Origin: an uncultured Clostridia bacterium
GTDB lineage: Bacteria; Bacillota; Clostridia; TANB77; CAG-508
Length of the DNA stretch: 64,000 bases
Direction of reading: 5' to 3'
Assembly: GCA_934182465.1 (NCBI GenBank)
Contig: CAKPRG010000006.1
Coordinates: 71,094-135,093, forward strand
The position numbers and the translations under genes were made by a program. The notes beneath the pieces are model-generated. The model was not told where the DNA came from and ran no database searches. It was given only the letters and a program-made list of their open reading frames with translations. Below, piece after piece: positions 44,895 through 54,565 of the stretch. Positions within the stretch are counted from its first letter, which is position 1, and the number at the start of each line of letters is the position of its first letter.

Positions 44895-45128
44895 ATGAAT
44901 TCAAAAGGTTTAGATTTTAAGCATAAAGAAGTTATAAATATAAAAACTGGTGAAAAACTTGGATTTGTATTAGATGTTAATGCAGATTTAGAAACAGGAA
45001 AAATAACTTCTATAATTGTTCCCGGCAGTACAAAACTTTTCAATTTATTTTCTACTGGAAATGAAATTACAATTCCTTGGACTTCTATAAAATGTATTGG
45101 ATCTGAAATAATTCTTGTAGAAATTTAA
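44895..45128 (+). CDS. ylmC: YlmC/YmxH-family PRC-barrel sporulation protein
   Basis: The 77-residue protein is a single PRC-barrel domain: HKEVINIKTGEKLGFVLDVN, then TGKITSIIVPG and the closing EITIPWTSIKCIGSEIILVE. This is the YlmC/YmxH family that is tied to sporulation in Bacillota; its molecular role is not established. In Bacillus ylmC lies near sigG as it does here, but here it is on the opposite strand. AGGTGAT precedes the ATG. Confidence 0.9.
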   Translation: MNSKGLDFKHKEVINIKTGEKLGFVLDVNADLETGKITSIIVPGSTKLFNLFSTGNEITIPWTSIKCIGSEIILVEI

Positions 45129-45156
45129 TAAGCAATATTTATAAAATTTCATGTAA

Positions 45157-45238
45157 AAAATCGATGATTTTGTTTTGTACTAAATTTTTATAATTTATCA
45201 TAACTAATCCAGTACATATAATCATCGATTTTATTATT
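45157..45238 (+). terminator. Long two-stem terminator-like structure after ylmC
   Basis: AAAATCGATGAT and ATCATCGATTTT pair over 12 bases around a 50-base loop with TTGTACT and AGTACAT inside. A weak T tract follows (TTATTATTT). Confidence 0.6.
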
Positions 45239-45363
45239 TAATCTTTAAATACATAAATATTTTACCAATTAAACTATTTAACTTTTAGTATCTAGTTAAA
45301 CTCATATAATTATTTATCTGCATAATTAAGTTTGTAAATTATTATATAAATCATTCTGTAAAA

Positions 45364-46137
45364 TTATTTATATAATCTTCTTATGTGATCTATTGCGCTT
45401 TTTTCAATTCTAGATACTTGTGCTTGTGAAATGCCAATTTCATCTGCTACTTCCATCTGTGTTCTACCCATAAAAAATCTTTTATTTATAATCATTCTTT
45501 CTTTTTCACTTAATTTTTTCATAGCTTCTGCTATTGTTATATTTTCAGTCCATTGTTCATCTGTATTTTTCTTATCTTTTACCTGATCCATTATATAAAT
45601 ACTATCTGCTCCATCATTGTACACCGGTTCTTGCAATGATATAGGATCTTGTATAGCATCTAAACTCATTACAACTTCTTCTTTTTCTACTTGTAATTCT
45701 TTTGCAATTTCTTCTACTGTTGGCTCTTTTCCGTTTTCTCTTAGCAATTTTTCTTTTGCCTGTAAAATTCTATATGCTAAATCTCTAACAGATCTACTTA
45801 CTCTTACCATATTATTGTCTCTTAAATATCTTCGTATTTCTCCTATTATCATCGGCACAGCATAAGTACTTAGTTGAATATCTAAGGAAATATCAAAATT
45901 ATCAATTGCTTTAATTAATCCCACACACCCAATTTGAAATAAATCATCTGCATTTTCTCCTCTTCCACCAAACCTTTGAATAACACTTAATACTAATCTT
46001 AAGTTTCCATTTATTAATTTTTCTCTTGCTTCTGTATCACCTTCTTGTATTTTCAAAAATAATTCTTTATTTTCCTTATTTGTTAATACTTTTAGTTTGG
46101 AGGTATTTGTATTTGCAATTTCTACTCTACTAATCAA
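45364..46137 (-). CDS. sigG: Forespore sigma factor SigG
   Basis: The 257-residue protein matches sigma-G across its length: RVEIANTNTSKLKVLTNKE at the N-terminus, NGNLRLVLSVIQRFGGRGE, STYAVPMIIGEIRRYLRDNN, and EVADEIGISQAQVSRIEK in region 4. SigG drives late forespore genes. The start is TTG with AAGGAGGT 7 bases upstream. In Bacillus sigG follows sigE directly; here a DnaB-like gene stands between them, 80 bases upstream of the sigG start. Control by SigF and by SigG itself is known for the family, but I did not define a promoter. Confidence 0.96.
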   Translation of the reverse strand: MISRVEIANTNTSKLKVLTNKENKELFLKIQEGDTEAREKLINGNLRLVLSVIQRFGGRGENADDLFQIGCVGLIKAIDNFDISLDIQLSTYAVPMIIGEIRRYLRDNNMVRVSRSVRDLAYRILQAKEKLLRENGKEPTVEEIAKELQVEKEEVVMSLDAIQDPISLQEPVYNDGADSIYIMDQVKDKKNTDEQWTENITIAEAMKKLSEKERMIINKRFFMGRTQMEVADEIGISQAQVSRIEKSAIDHIRRLYK

Positions 46138-46217
46138 AAATAAGACCTCCTTTTAGAAATAATTTAATATAATTATTTCCAAAAAGAAGTCTATTTATAC
46201 TCGAATTAATTTTAAAA

Positions 46218-48155
46218 TTAATCTAAAAATTCTTGTTTTAGTCTTAAATATCCTAATTCTTCCCAAATATTGTAAGCTAAATTTAATCTAAATAATAATG
46301 TTGGTTTTGCACCTGCTCTGTTCTTGTCTACAACACAAGCATAATAACGAACATCTGGATTTTTAGATGGTTCTATTTCTTTATATTCTTCTGCAAGTTC
46401 CTCTTCTGAATATTCATATTTGTTATATGTATGTGGATTTATTTGTTTTATCAAACACAATGTATCCAAAACCTCTTTTACTGTTTTACTTGCTGACATA
46501 TCATTAATTGTTAAATTTACTGGTAATGTACTACTTTCTAATAATTGTAAAGAAGATCCAATAAATACATGATATTTTTGTGCAATATTTGAAAGTATTG
46601 TTGCTGTTTTTTTCAATTCTTCACCATTACCAATATTTTCTGTATCTGTTTTTAATGTATCATAAAAAATATATTCTATATCATATTTATAAAAATAATT
46701 TAATATAATTTTTTTCAAATCTTCATTTGAATGTTCTGTAATATGAATAAAATGGATTGATTCATCTACTTGTTTTTTTAGCCATTCTGTAACTTGTATT
46801 GTTTCTCTAAATTCTGTTGATATTTTTGAAATTCTTTTTGAAAACTCATTATTATCTTCATTTTCCCTTTTTTTGATAAATCCATCTTCATCTAACTCAA
46901 CATCTTTTACATTTGCATCTGGTCTAAATTGAAGTGCTAATAATTCACCTTCTGTTTTACACAAATTTTGTTTATGTAATTTTTGTATTTCTTTATTATT
47001 TACAATTGTTGTGATTAAACATAATCTCATTTTTTCTTCTGACATTTCGTTTGAGATTATTAATACTTTTTTTCTTTCTACCAAAGCTAAATATGTTGCT
47101 ATATCTACTGTAAATCTACTCTTACCAGAGTTTGAAGGCATTGCATATGCCATTGTTTCACCTTTTCTCAATCCTTTAAAAACACTTGACAAAATAGGAA
47201 ATGGCAATGGCACACCACCTACCAAGTCATTTTCTCCACTTATTAAAAATTCTGTAGCACCTTCGTTTAATATAGCTTGACTTAAACGGTTAGTTACACC
47301 AATTTGCTCAATAGCACTTTCTACTTCTTCTATTGTCATTTCACTATATCTTTCATATTGTGAAATTTCAACAATTTTATTTTGAATATTTAGAGTTGGT
47401 GCACTTCTATAATTTTTCTTTAATATAAATAATTTTTTTAATTTTGTATATGTATCTTCTAAACTGTAATTTCTATCTTTTACAGCATTTTTTAATTGCA
47501 TTTTAAAATCATAAGTTCCTGTATTTTCTTTAGGAAATTTAAATTTCTCTTTTGCAATTGCTGGTGCAAAAGCTTCACCATCTTGGAATAAAATTATTTT
47601 ATATATATTTGAAAGTTCTTCATCAGAAAATAAACATTCATCATATACAAAATAATACATAGATATTGCTTTTGGATTATTTAATAATAATCCTATGTAT
47701 AAACATTCTAATTTTAAATCCGTTATTTCTTGAGGAAATTCTCCGGAATCTATAAGACTTGCACCTTCTTCGTCATCATCTTCTTCGTACTCTTCCTCTT
47801 CTTCCTCATCGTCGTCTTCGTCCGTATCATTCTCTTTTTCTGTTTCTTCATCTTCTTCAGATTCATTTTCTTCATCATTATATTCTGCTAAATCTTCATC
47901 TTCGTAGTCTTCATATTCTTCTGGTTCATTTGTTACATGAACACTTTCTTCTCCATACTTTTCAAGAGCTTCCTCTTCAGAAAGCCCTTCTTCTTGCATT
48001 GCCTTTTCTAATTTTTTACTTTTCTTTACTATTTTTCTATGTTTATTTTCATTATAATTTTCAACATCATCTGTTACAAAATCCTCTTCTGTTGGAACGA
48101 AATCTACTATTTCTTCTTCATTTTGAGGTATATTTTTCTTATTAAGTTCTTCCAA
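46218..48155 (-). CDS. Divergent DnaB-like ATPase inserted between sigE and sigG
   Basis: The 645-residue protein has a very acidic N-terminal region (about 65-135, mostly Glu and Asp), then a DnaB-type N-domain (LYIGLLLNNPKAISMYYFV) and a RecA-like DnaB core with Walker A AMPSNSGKSRFT (about 336-347), IISNEMSEEKMRL, EYIFYDTLKTDT for the Walker B region, VFIGSSLQLLESS and DKNRAGAKPTLLFRLN. The order is that of the replicative helicase, but motifs are degraded: the usual ARPSMGKT becomes AMPSNSGKS and IDYLQL becomes YDTLKT. ATP binding is likely; helicase function is uncertain. The start is TTG after AGGAGG. The position suggests a job in sporulation. Confidence 0.82.
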   Translation of the reverse strand: MEELNKKNIPQNEEEIVDFVPTEEDFVTDDVENYNENKHRKIVKKSKKLEKAMQEEGLSEEEALEKYGEESVHVTNEPEEYEDYEDEDLAEYNDEENESEEDEETEKENDTDEDDDEEEEEEYEEDDDEEGASLIDSGEFPQEITDLKLECLYIGLLLNNPKAISMYYFVYDECLFSDEELSNIYKIILFQDGEAFAPAIAKEKFKFPKENTGTYDFKMQLKNAVKDRNYSLEDTYTKLKKLFILKKNYRSAPTLNIQNKIVEISQYERYSEMTIEEVESAIEQIGVTNRLSQAILNEGATEFLISGENDLVGGVPLPFPILSSVFKGLRKGETMAYAMPSNSGKSRFTVDIATYLALVERKKVLIISNEMSEEKMRLCLITTIVNNKEIQKLHKQNLCKTEGELLALQFRPDANVKDVELDEDGFIKKRENEDNNEFSKRISKISTEFRETIQVTEWLKKQVDESIHFIHITEHSNEDLKKIILNYFYKYDIEYIFYDTLKTDTENIGNGEELKKTATILSNIAQKYHVFIGSSLQLLESSTLPVNLTINDMSASKTVKEVLDTLCLIKQINPHTYNKYEYSEEELAEEYKEIEPSKNPDVRYYACVVDKNRAGAKPTLLFRLNLAYNIWEELGYLRLKQEFLD

Positions 48156-48239
48156 AACTTATTTCCTCCTAAGTATCCCATTTTTATTAATCATATTAAT
48201 ATTACGTTTTTTTGTCAATACTTGAACATAAAAAATTTT

Positions 48240-48977
48240 TTAACCTGTTTTACTCATAATCTCTTTTCTCATTTTTTTCATAATCTTTTTTTCTAATCTT
48301 GAAATATAACTTTGAGATATTCCAAGCATATCTGCTACTTCTTTTTGCGTTTTTTCTTTTTCATTTCCATTAATTCCAAATCTTAATTGCATAATATGCA
48401 TTTCCCTTGGATTTAGTTTTTCTATTGCTATTCTCAAAAGTTTTCTATCAACTTCATCTTCTATTCCTTTTGATGTAACATCATTATCTGTACCCAAAAT
48501 ATCGGACAAAAGCAATTCATTTCCATCGCCATCTTTATTTAATGGCTCATCAATTGATATTTCAGTCTTTATTTTAGTTGTTCTTCTAAGTTGCATCAAA
48601 ATTTCGTTTTCTATACATCTAGAAGCATATGTTGCTAATTTTATATTTTTATCTGTATTGAAAGTATTTATTGCTTTCATAAGTCCTATAGTTCCAATTG
48701 ATATTAGATCTTCTAAATCCATACCTGTATTTTCAAACTTTTTAGCAATGTAAACTACAAGCCTTAAATTCCTTTCCACCAAAATTTGTTTTGCATCTTG
48801 GTCATTATCATTTAATTTTTCTAATAATTTTTCTTCTTCCATTACATTTAGTGGTGGTGGTAATGTTTGACTACCATTTATATAAAATATTGGTAATTTT
48901 TCTATCTCATCTCTTTTTGAATATTTTTTAAAAATTTTAAGAACAATGCTTTTAAGCATTTTTAATAAGCTTTTCAT
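48240..48977 (-). CDS. sigE: Mother-cell sigma factor SigE (precursor)
   Basis: The 245-residue protein is sigma-E: a hydrophobic/basic pro-sequence (MKSLLKMLKSIVLKIFKKY), then YINGSQTLPPPLN at the mature start, region 2 (NTFNTDKNIKLATYASRCIE) and region 4 (ADMLGISQSYISRLEKK). The pro-sequence is removed by SpoIIGA, which is encoded just upstream and overlaps this gene by 26 bases. GGAGGG stands 8 bases before the ATG. SigE controls early mother-cell genes such as ylbJ-type and spoIVFA-type genes. Confidence 0.96.
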   Translation of the reverse strand: MKSLLKMLKSIVLKIFKKYSKRDEIEKLPIFYINGSQTLPPPLNVMEEEKLLEKLNDNDQDAKQILVERNLRLVVYIAKKFENTGMDLEDLISIGTIGLMKAINTFNTDKNIKLATYASRCIENEILMQLRRTTKIKTEISIDEPLNKDGDGNELLLSDILGTDNDVTSKGIEDEVDRKLLRIAIEKLNPREMHIMQLRFGINGNEKEKTQKEVADMLGISQSYISRLEKKIMKKMRKEIMSKTG

Positions 48978-49863
48978 TATGAAATCCCTCCTTTAAAATA
49001 TTCAATCCAATTAGGCTTGTATATAAATTTGTTTTTGTAAGTTTACCTGGATATATTCCTATTATTACCTCCTTTCTTATTTTTTCACCTTCATCATATA
49101 TTTTAATATATTCTGGTTTAAATCCTATTATGAGTCCATTTTCATTTCCTAAAGATGAAAATGGTATTAGCTTAAATTTATAATTATGTATTTCTGCACT
49201 ATCTAGCCATTTTCCTTTTAGTATATCTTCTATATGTTCTAAGATATCATCTTCTACTAATCCTTTTAGACTATTTTTTTCCACAATTATTACATCATTC
49301 TGTGTAATTGGATCTTTTAATAAATTTCCTGTATCAATCATTGTTTTTAATTTCACATTTTTATTATTATAAAAAATTTCCATATCGCATAACATTGATT
49401 TTATTTTTCTTCTATCTCTTATAATGTTTGATACCATTGCAATTATTGAAAATCCTACAATTCCTCCAAGCATTGCTATTTTTATTGGATATGTTCCTAC
49501 TAAATGTCCATGTTCAAAAATTACATTTTCAGGTTTTAAGAAAAATAACAACATAAATGCTGCTCCACCAAATGTAAATGAAACTAAATAAAATAAAATT
49601 AATTGTTTTATTGTTGTTTTTATATTTTTAAAACCAAATGTAATTAATATCATAGCTATTGAAATTGATACTTTTAATAATAAATTTTGTATAATTGAAA
49701 ATGTTTTTATATAATTTATAATTGCATAGATTCCTCCAAATGTGCTTGCTATTATGTTTCTAAAATATTTCACTTCATATTTTCCTATTATTGCTGTTGC
49801 AACAAGTATAATATAATTCATTGCCAAATTTTCTAATAATACAACATCAACATATACAGTCAT
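48952..49863 (-). CDS. spoIIGA: SpoIIGA aspartic protease for pro-sigma-E
   Basis: The start is set at 49863: GGAGG lies 4 bases upstream and the protein then starts MTVYVDVVLLENLAMNYIIL as in other SpoIIGA proteins; the open frame reaching 49944 adds residues without a ribosome binding site. The 303-residue product has five membrane segments in its first half and a C-terminal protease domain with MIDTGNLLKDP (catalytic Asp in DTGN) and IGFKPEYIKI, then the GIYPGKL strand. It cleaves pro-sigma-E after a signal from the forespore. Confidence 0.94.
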   Translation of the reverse strand: MTVYVDVVLLENLAMNYIILVATAIIGKYEVKYFRNIIASTFGGIYAIINYIKTFSIIQNLLLKVSISIAMILITFGFKNIKTTIKQLILFYLVSFTFGGAAFMLLFFLKPENVIFEHGHLVGTYPIKIAMLGGIVGFSIIAMVSNIIRDRRKIKSMLCDMEIFYNNKNVKLKTMIDTGNLLKDPITQNDVIIVEKNSLKGLVEDDILEHIEDILKGKWLDSAEIHNYKFKLIPFSSLGNENGLIIGFKPEYIKIYDEGEKIRKEVIIGIYPGKLTKTNLYTSLIGLNILKEGFHNEKLIKNA

Positions 49864-50269
49864 TTGCCTCCTATAATCAATAAACAATCGCATTAACTTT
49901 AAATTCAAATTTAATCTTATACTTACTATCATTAAAATCAACACAAAACTTTATTTTTAATTTGCTTATTGATTCCTTTCTTTCAATCTATAATAATTAT
50001 TTTATTATGTCTTATCTTTTTCTCAGCTGTTAATAAATATTTTAATACTTTCAATTTTAAAATTCTGTCATTTTCTAGGGTAGAAAAAAAGAAATAATCT
50101 ACAAAATAGACTATTTCTTTTCTTAATTTTTTATTTTATTGTAATATTTTTTGATTTTAGTTCTTTTATTCTATAATTATAAAATATAGTAAACTTATTT
50201 TTATAAAGTTCTCGTTTTATAATTGTTTTATAATTTATACAAAACTTACGCTCAATTTTGCAATACAAA
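49864..50269. other. Gene-free interval between ftsZ and spoIIGA
   Basis: No gene was found. The interval contains the ftsZ terminator (50082-50122) and about 210 bases ahead of spoIIGA. A clear Spo0A box or sigma promoter could not be fixed by eye; AT-rich -10-like hexamers are frequent. Confidence 0.6.
50082..50122 (-). terminator. Terminator of ftsA-ftsZ
   Basis: AAAGAAATAATCTA and TAGACTATTTCTTT form the stem with one mismatch; T residues follow on the minus strand. It lies about 150 bases after the ftsZ stop. Confidence 0.75.
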
Positions 50270-51406
50270 TTATTTATTTCCTAATCCTTTATTTTTTCTA
50301 AGGAATGCTGGAATATCTAAATCATTTGGATTACTTTCTGTTGTTGAACTGTTTGATGTGTTTGATGTTATATTATTTCTTTTTCTCCATGTATCTTCTA
50401 CTATATTTTTGTATCCTGATAATCCAGGTACTTTTTCATCTTCTTTTTCAAATCCTGTAGCGATAACTGTTATTTGGATTTCATCTCCCATTGAATCATC
50501 TGTAACAGTACCAAAGATAATATTTGCTTCTGGATCTGCACTTCTTTGTACAAGTTCAGCAGCTGTATTTGCTTCGTGTAATCCTATATCACTTCCACCT
50601 GTAATATTAATAATAACACCTCTTGCACCTTCTATAGATGTTTCTAATAAAGGACTTTGTATAGCTTGTTTTGCAGCATCTTCTGCTCTGTTTTCTCCAC
50701 TTGCTCTACCAATTCCCATGTGAGCCATACCTTGATTTAACATAATTGTTTTTACATCAGCAAAATCTAAGTTTATTAAACCTGGTACAGCAATTAAATC
50801 AGATATACCTTGAACACCTTGTCTTAAAACATCATCAGCCATTCTAAAAGCTTCTACTATAGATGTTTTTCTATCGATTACTTGTAATAATTTGTCGTTT
50901 GGAATTACTACTAATGTATCTACTTTTCCTTTTAAATTTGCAATTCCTCTTTCTGCTTGTGCTAATCTTTTCTTTCCTTCAAATGTAAATGGTTTTGTAA
51001 CAACACCAATTGTTAAAATTCCAAGTTCTTTTGCTGTTGCTGCTACTAATGGAGCTGCTCCAGTTCCAGTTCCACCGCCCATACCAGCTGTAACAAAAAC
51101 CATATCAGCACCTTTTAAAATTTCTGCTATTTCAGCTTTGCTTTCTTCTGCTGCTTGTGCACCAATATCTGGGTTAGCACCTGCTCCTAATCCTCTTGTT
51201 AATTTTTCACCAATTTGAATTTTTGAGCTTGCTTTTGATAAATTTAAAGCTTGTCTATCTGTATTTACTGCTATAAACTCTACGCTTTTAATTCCTGCTT
51301 CAACCATTCTGTTTACAGCATTATTTCCTGCTCCTCCAACTCCTATTACTTTAATTGTAGCTGTCCCATCCATCATAAAGTTTAAATCCTCATTATCCAT
51401 AATCAT
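50270..51406 (-). CDS. ftsZ: Cell division GTPase FtsZ
   Basis: The 378-residue protein is FtsZ: IKVIGVGGAGNNAVNRM, the tubulin signature GMGGGTGTGAAPLVA, NLDFADVKTIM and the synergy-loop residues, then a variable linker and the C-terminal peptide LDIPAFLRKNKG that binds FtsA. It polymerises into the division ring. The first ATG has GGAGG 9 bases upstream; a second ATG two codons on is possible. It follows ftsA by 72 bases. Confidence 0.98.
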   Translation of the reverse strand: MIMDNEDLNFMMDGTATIKVIGVGGAGNNAVNRMVEAGIKSVEFIAVNTDRQALNLSKASSKIQIGEKLTRGLGAGANPDIGAQAAEESKAEIAEILKGADMVFVTAGMGGGTGTGAAPLVAATAKELGILTIGVVTKPFTFEGKKRLAQAERGIANLKGKVDTLVVIPNDKLLQVIDRKTSIVEAFRMADDVLRQGVQGISDLIAVPGLINLDFADVKTIMLNQGMAHMGIGRASGENRAEDAAKQAIQSPLLETSIEGARGVIINITGGSDIGLHEANTAAELVQRSADPEANIIFGTVTDDSMGDEIQITVIATGFEKEDEKVPGLSGYKNIVEDTWRKRNNITSNTSNSSTTESNPNDLDIPAFLRKNKGLGNK

Positions 51407-51478
51407 AAGGTGTATCCTCCTTTATTATCTTTATCTATATTATTAAAATTAAAAACTTTTTTATTTAAAAATCCTATT

Positions 51479-52711
51479 TTAAGAATAAAAGAAATCTTTT
51501 ATTTTTTCTATTACTGTTTTTAGTAAATTCTTTTCAGTTCTAACATCTATACTACTAGAAACTGTTTTTGCATATGGTCTTGCTGCTATATATCTAACTA
51601 GAGCATAACTTGCTCTATATGTAGATTTAATTGTACTAATTAATCTACCTGTTGATATTTTAACTGGTATATTTAAAATTATTTTACCTGCCATATCGCT
51701 TTTATTTATATTTACTATACCTTCACCTGTAAGAATTACATTGTTTATATTTGGTTTTATTGCATGTGTTGTTATATCTTTATTTACTAATGTAAATATT
51801 TCTTCTATTCTTGCTTCTATAATTTCTACAAGTTCAGAACTTTTTATTGTTTTATTTTTTCCATCAACATCTCTACATGTATTTAATATTATATTGTTGT
51901 CATTGTCTATAAAAGATTTTAAAGCTAGACCATATTGTCTTTTTAATTTGTCTGCTTCTTCTTTAGATATATTTAATACATAAGCTATATCGCTTGTAAT
52001 ATTATCTCCACCTAAATTAATTGTATTTGTATAAATAAATGAAGTTCCATTAAATACACCTATATCTGTATTTCCTGCACCTATATCTAGTAACATTACA
52101 TTATCGTTTAATTCGTTTGTATCTAGTACTAAATTTCTTTCAGCTAATGCTGTAGGTACTACTCCATCTATTTCTATGTCTGCTTTTTTACATATTGATG
52201 TTAATTGTTTTATATATTCTTTCTCTGCTAGAATAATTTGTGCAGTTAATGTAAAATGGCCACTAAACTTTCCAACAGGGTCTTCTACGGCTTTACCGTC
52301 TTCTAATATAAATTTGTCTGGTACTATATCGATTAGCACTTTATCTTCTGGAATTTCTATATCTCTAACTTGTATAATTGCTGAAGCAACATCTTTTACA
52401 GAAATGCCAGCAAGCTTATCTTTTGCATCTTTTACGATACTGTTTTGTACAATTGTTACATGTTCACCTGGTATTGTTGTATAAGCTGAATTTATTTTTA
52501 AATTTGAAATTTCTTCTGCTTCTTGAATTGTTTTTGATATTGCTATACTTATTTCATCTTCATCTATAAATTTACCTTTTTGGATACCAGCGCATTTGCA
52601 GTTTGTACTACATATAATTTCAATTTGATTGAAATTATTTACTTCACCAACAACTGTGCTTACCTTAGAGGTTCCAATATCGATACCAACAATTATATCT
52701 CCTATTGCCAA
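51479..52711 (-). CDS. ftsA: Cell division protein FtsA
   Basis: The 410-residue protein is the actin-like FtsA: IVGIDIGTSKVSTVVGEVN (phosphate 1), the SHS2 1C domain (about 85-160), MLLDIGAGNTDIGVF (phosphate 2), ILTGEGIVNI and a C-terminal amphipathic helix (LLKTVIEKIKDFFYS) that binds the membrane. It ties FtsZ to the membrane. The adenosine-motif glycine pair is ILTGEG rather than the usual LTGGG. The start is TTG behind GGAGGAGA. Confidence 0.96.
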   Translation of the reverse strand: MAIGDIIVGIDIGTSKVSTVVGEVNNFNQIEIICSTNCKCAGIQKGKFIDEDEISIAISKTIQEAEEISNLKINSAYTTIPGEHVTIVQNSIVKDAKDKLAGISVKDVASAIIQVRDIEIPEDKVLIDIVPDKFILEDGKAVEDPVGKFSGHFTLTAQIILAEKEYIKQLTSICKKADIEIDGVVPTALAERNLVLDTNELNDNVMLLDIGAGNTDIGVFNGTSFIYTNTINLGGDNITSDIAYVLNISKEEADKLKRQYGLALKSFIDNDNNIILNTCRDVDGKNKTIKSSELVEIIEARIEEIFTLVNKDITTHAIKPNINNVILTGEGIVNINKSDMAGKIILNIPVKISTGRLISTIKSTYRASYALVRYIAARPYAKTVSSSIDVRTEKNLLKTVIEKIKDFFYS

Positions 52712-52969
52712 AGCTTATCTCCTCCATTTATTTTTCACTTAGTTTTTTAACCTTTTAGTATGCGTTAAGAATATTACATTTTTCATCAAAAGTCAAGTAT
52801 AAATGAGATATTTTTGTAATATTTGTAATGATTTTGTAACTTCATTTTTTGTTTTAAAGCACAATGATAACTATACACTATTTTGCTATGAAATTCAAGT
52901 CATAATTTGTCTTTTTTTGTTTTTATAGATAAAATTTTTATAATTTTTGTTATATATTTTTTTAACTGC

Positions 52970-52998
52970 TTGTACACAAATTATTTATATGCTATTAT
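52970..52998 (+). promoter_or_regulatory. Promoter of the 68-residue membrane protein gene
   Basis: TTGTAC (52970-52975) and TATTAT (52993-52998) are spaced by 17 bases, 20 bases before the start codon. Confidence 0.6.
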
Positions 52999-53018
52999 CT
53001 ATTCAAGGAGGATATGTT

Positions 53019-53225
53019 ATGAGTAAAAAAGAAAAAATCTTATCAATAATTGTAATTATTTTATTTATTGCTTTAGTAATTATGACTGCTCTATTTATTA
53101 ATATGAGAAAATCTGCTTCTAATAATTTAGAATATTTATTACAAGCAAAACAAGAAAATTCTGAATTATATAAAAAATATCAAGATTTAGAAGAATCAAT
53201 TAATACTATAGATGTCTCTAAATAG
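53019..53225 (+). CDS. Small single-pass membrane protein in the division cluster
   Basis: The start is the ATG at 53019 with AAGGAGG 6 bases upstream; the longer frame from 52947 overlaps the promoter. The 68-residue protein has one membrane segment (about 7-28) and a charged helical tail (YLLQAKQENSELYKKYQDLE) that may form a coiled coil. It points against the division genes around it and has its own promoter and terminator. I cannot name it. The topology is like that of small division regulators such as FtsL, but this is only a resemblance. Confidence 0.65.
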   Translation: MSKKEKILSIIVIILFIALVIMTALFINMRKSASNNLEYLLQAKQENSELYKKYQDLEESINTIDVSK

Positions 53226-53250
53226 AAAATACTGTGCAGAAATATATATG

Positions 53251-53297
53251 GACTGGCTAAAATTCTAAAAATTTTAACCAGCCCACTCTTTTTTATT
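53251..53297 (+). terminator. Terminator between the 68-residue gene and sbp
   Basis: CTGGCTAAAATT and AATTTTAACCAG form a 12-pair stem with one mismatch; CTCTTTTTTATTTTT follows on the plus strand. Confidence 0.75.
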
Positions 53298-53721
53298 TTT
53301 CTTCAGCTTCAATGTTAGCTTTCTTTTTGCTATTTTTATTTTTTGTTTCAATTACTTTTTTAGACCATTTATCTATATAGTATCTTCTTATTATTGCTAA
53401 GTTTGTAAACATTCTGCCAACAAAAACAATAATTGCAGCTAAGTAGATATCTACATTTAATCTATTTCCTAAATATGTTAACAACATTGATAAAATTGCA
53501 TTTCCAAAAAATCCTGTTAAAAATATTTTCAAATCAAAATTTCCTTTAACTGTTGAAGCTATTCCACCAAATACTGTATCTAAAGCAGCAATTATTGCAA
53601 TTGCTAAATAGCTTGAATATGTATATGGTATAATTGGTGCATTTAATCCTATTACAGCTCCTATTACACAACCTAATATTATTGATATATATAGCATTTT
53701 CTTTTTTGTATGGTACTCCAT
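53293..53721 (-). CDS. sbp: Small basic protein Sbp (DUF1290)
   Basis: The 142-residue protein has four or so hydrophobic segments with the family patterns GAVIGLNAPIIPYTYSSYLA, AALDTVFGGIASTVKG and FGNAILSMLLTYLGNRLN, and a basic Lys-rich C-terminus. This is the DUF1290/Sbp family encoded between ylxX and ftsA in many Bacillota, as here; its function is unknown. The ribosome binding site is AAGGAG. Confidence 0.9.
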   Translation of the reverse strand: MEYHTKKKMLYISIILGCVIGAVIGLNAPIIPYTYSSYLAIAIIAALDTVFGGIASTVKGNFDLKIFLTGFFGNAILSMLLTYLGNRLNVDIYLAAIIVFVGRMFTNLAIIRRYYIDKWSKKVIETKNKNSKKKANIEAEEK

Positions 53722-53855
53722 ACTCTCCTTGTCATATATTTAGGTTTTTACTAGGCTACCTATAAACCTCTCTAGTATTTTTATTTTTTACTATTTCTAT
53801 TGCTTTATTATCATGTACTATTAATACTTTTTTTACTTACTCAATTATTTTAATG

Positions 53856-54548
53856 TTACTTTTCTTTTGCATTTTGTAAACTCATTTTTCCTGAAAATTT
53901 ATTTATTGTTAATTTGTCTTCTACTGAATAATTTATTGTTATTTCTTTTGCTTTTATTTCGTCTACATATCCACCTTTAATAGATATTGCACTTTCTAAA
54001 TATTTTTTATCTCCTATTGCTTTAATTGTAAAAGGTGCTACAACTCTTTTTCCATTTACAATTACAAATCTTGTATCCACATTTACAATCTCTGTTGTGG
54101 AAACTACTCTTTCATCATTTATAGAAATTGCTTCTGCCCCTGCTAATCTTAATTCATTTACTAATGATAAAATATCTGAACTTTGTACTTGTTTATATTC
54201 GGTATCATCTAATACAACTTGTATTCCTTCGCCTTGTACATCTGTATAACCTAAATATTTTTCAGTATCAGCATATTCTTGATCTAGTAATTTCGAGTTT
54301 TTTTCATTATTTTCTATATCATTTCTATAATTAGATATTTTATCTTCTGTTTCTTCTAATTTAGCTGATATTTCATCATATTTTGCTTTCCAACTAGAAA
54401 GTTCTGTACGAAGTTCAGCTTCTCTCATTGTTTCTATAGCTGTAATATCTGTTTCTTTTACAGTTTTGAATTGTATAAAAATTACCATTGTTAATATTAA
54501 TGCTATAGCTCCTATTGAGATAATCATTACATTTCTTCCTTTTTTCAT
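53856..54548 (-). CDS. ylxX: DUF881 protein, YlxX position
   Basis: The start is the ATG at 54548, preceded by GAGGTGAT. The 230-residue protein has an N-terminal membrane segment (about 6-24), a coiled coil (about 45-95; WKAKYDEISAKLEETEDKIS) and the DUF881 domain (VQGEGIQVVLDDTEYK, LRLAGAEAISINDERVV, KRVVAPFTIKAIGDKK). DUF881 proteins are extracytoplasmic, found in division clusters, and of unknown function. It is one of two tandem copies; in Bacillus the matching pair is ylxW-ylxX. Confidence 0.9.
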   Translation of the reverse strand: MKKGRNVMIISIGAIALILTMVIFIQFKTVKETDITAIETMREAELRTELSSWKAKYDEISAKLEETEDKISNYRNDIENNEKNSKLLDQEYADTEKYLGYTDVQGEGIQVVLDDTEYKQVQSSDILSLVNELRLAGAEAISINDERVVSTTEIVNVDTRFVIVNGKRVVAPFTIKAIGDKKYLESAISIKGGYVDEIKAKEITINYSVEDKLTINKFSGKMSLQNAKEK

Positions 54549-54565
54549 CTGCAATATTATCACCT

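Noticed and set aside
47759..48145. A 128-codon open frame on the plus strand rich in Leu and His.
   Set aside because: It is the complement of the Glu/Asp-rich region of the DnaB-like gene.
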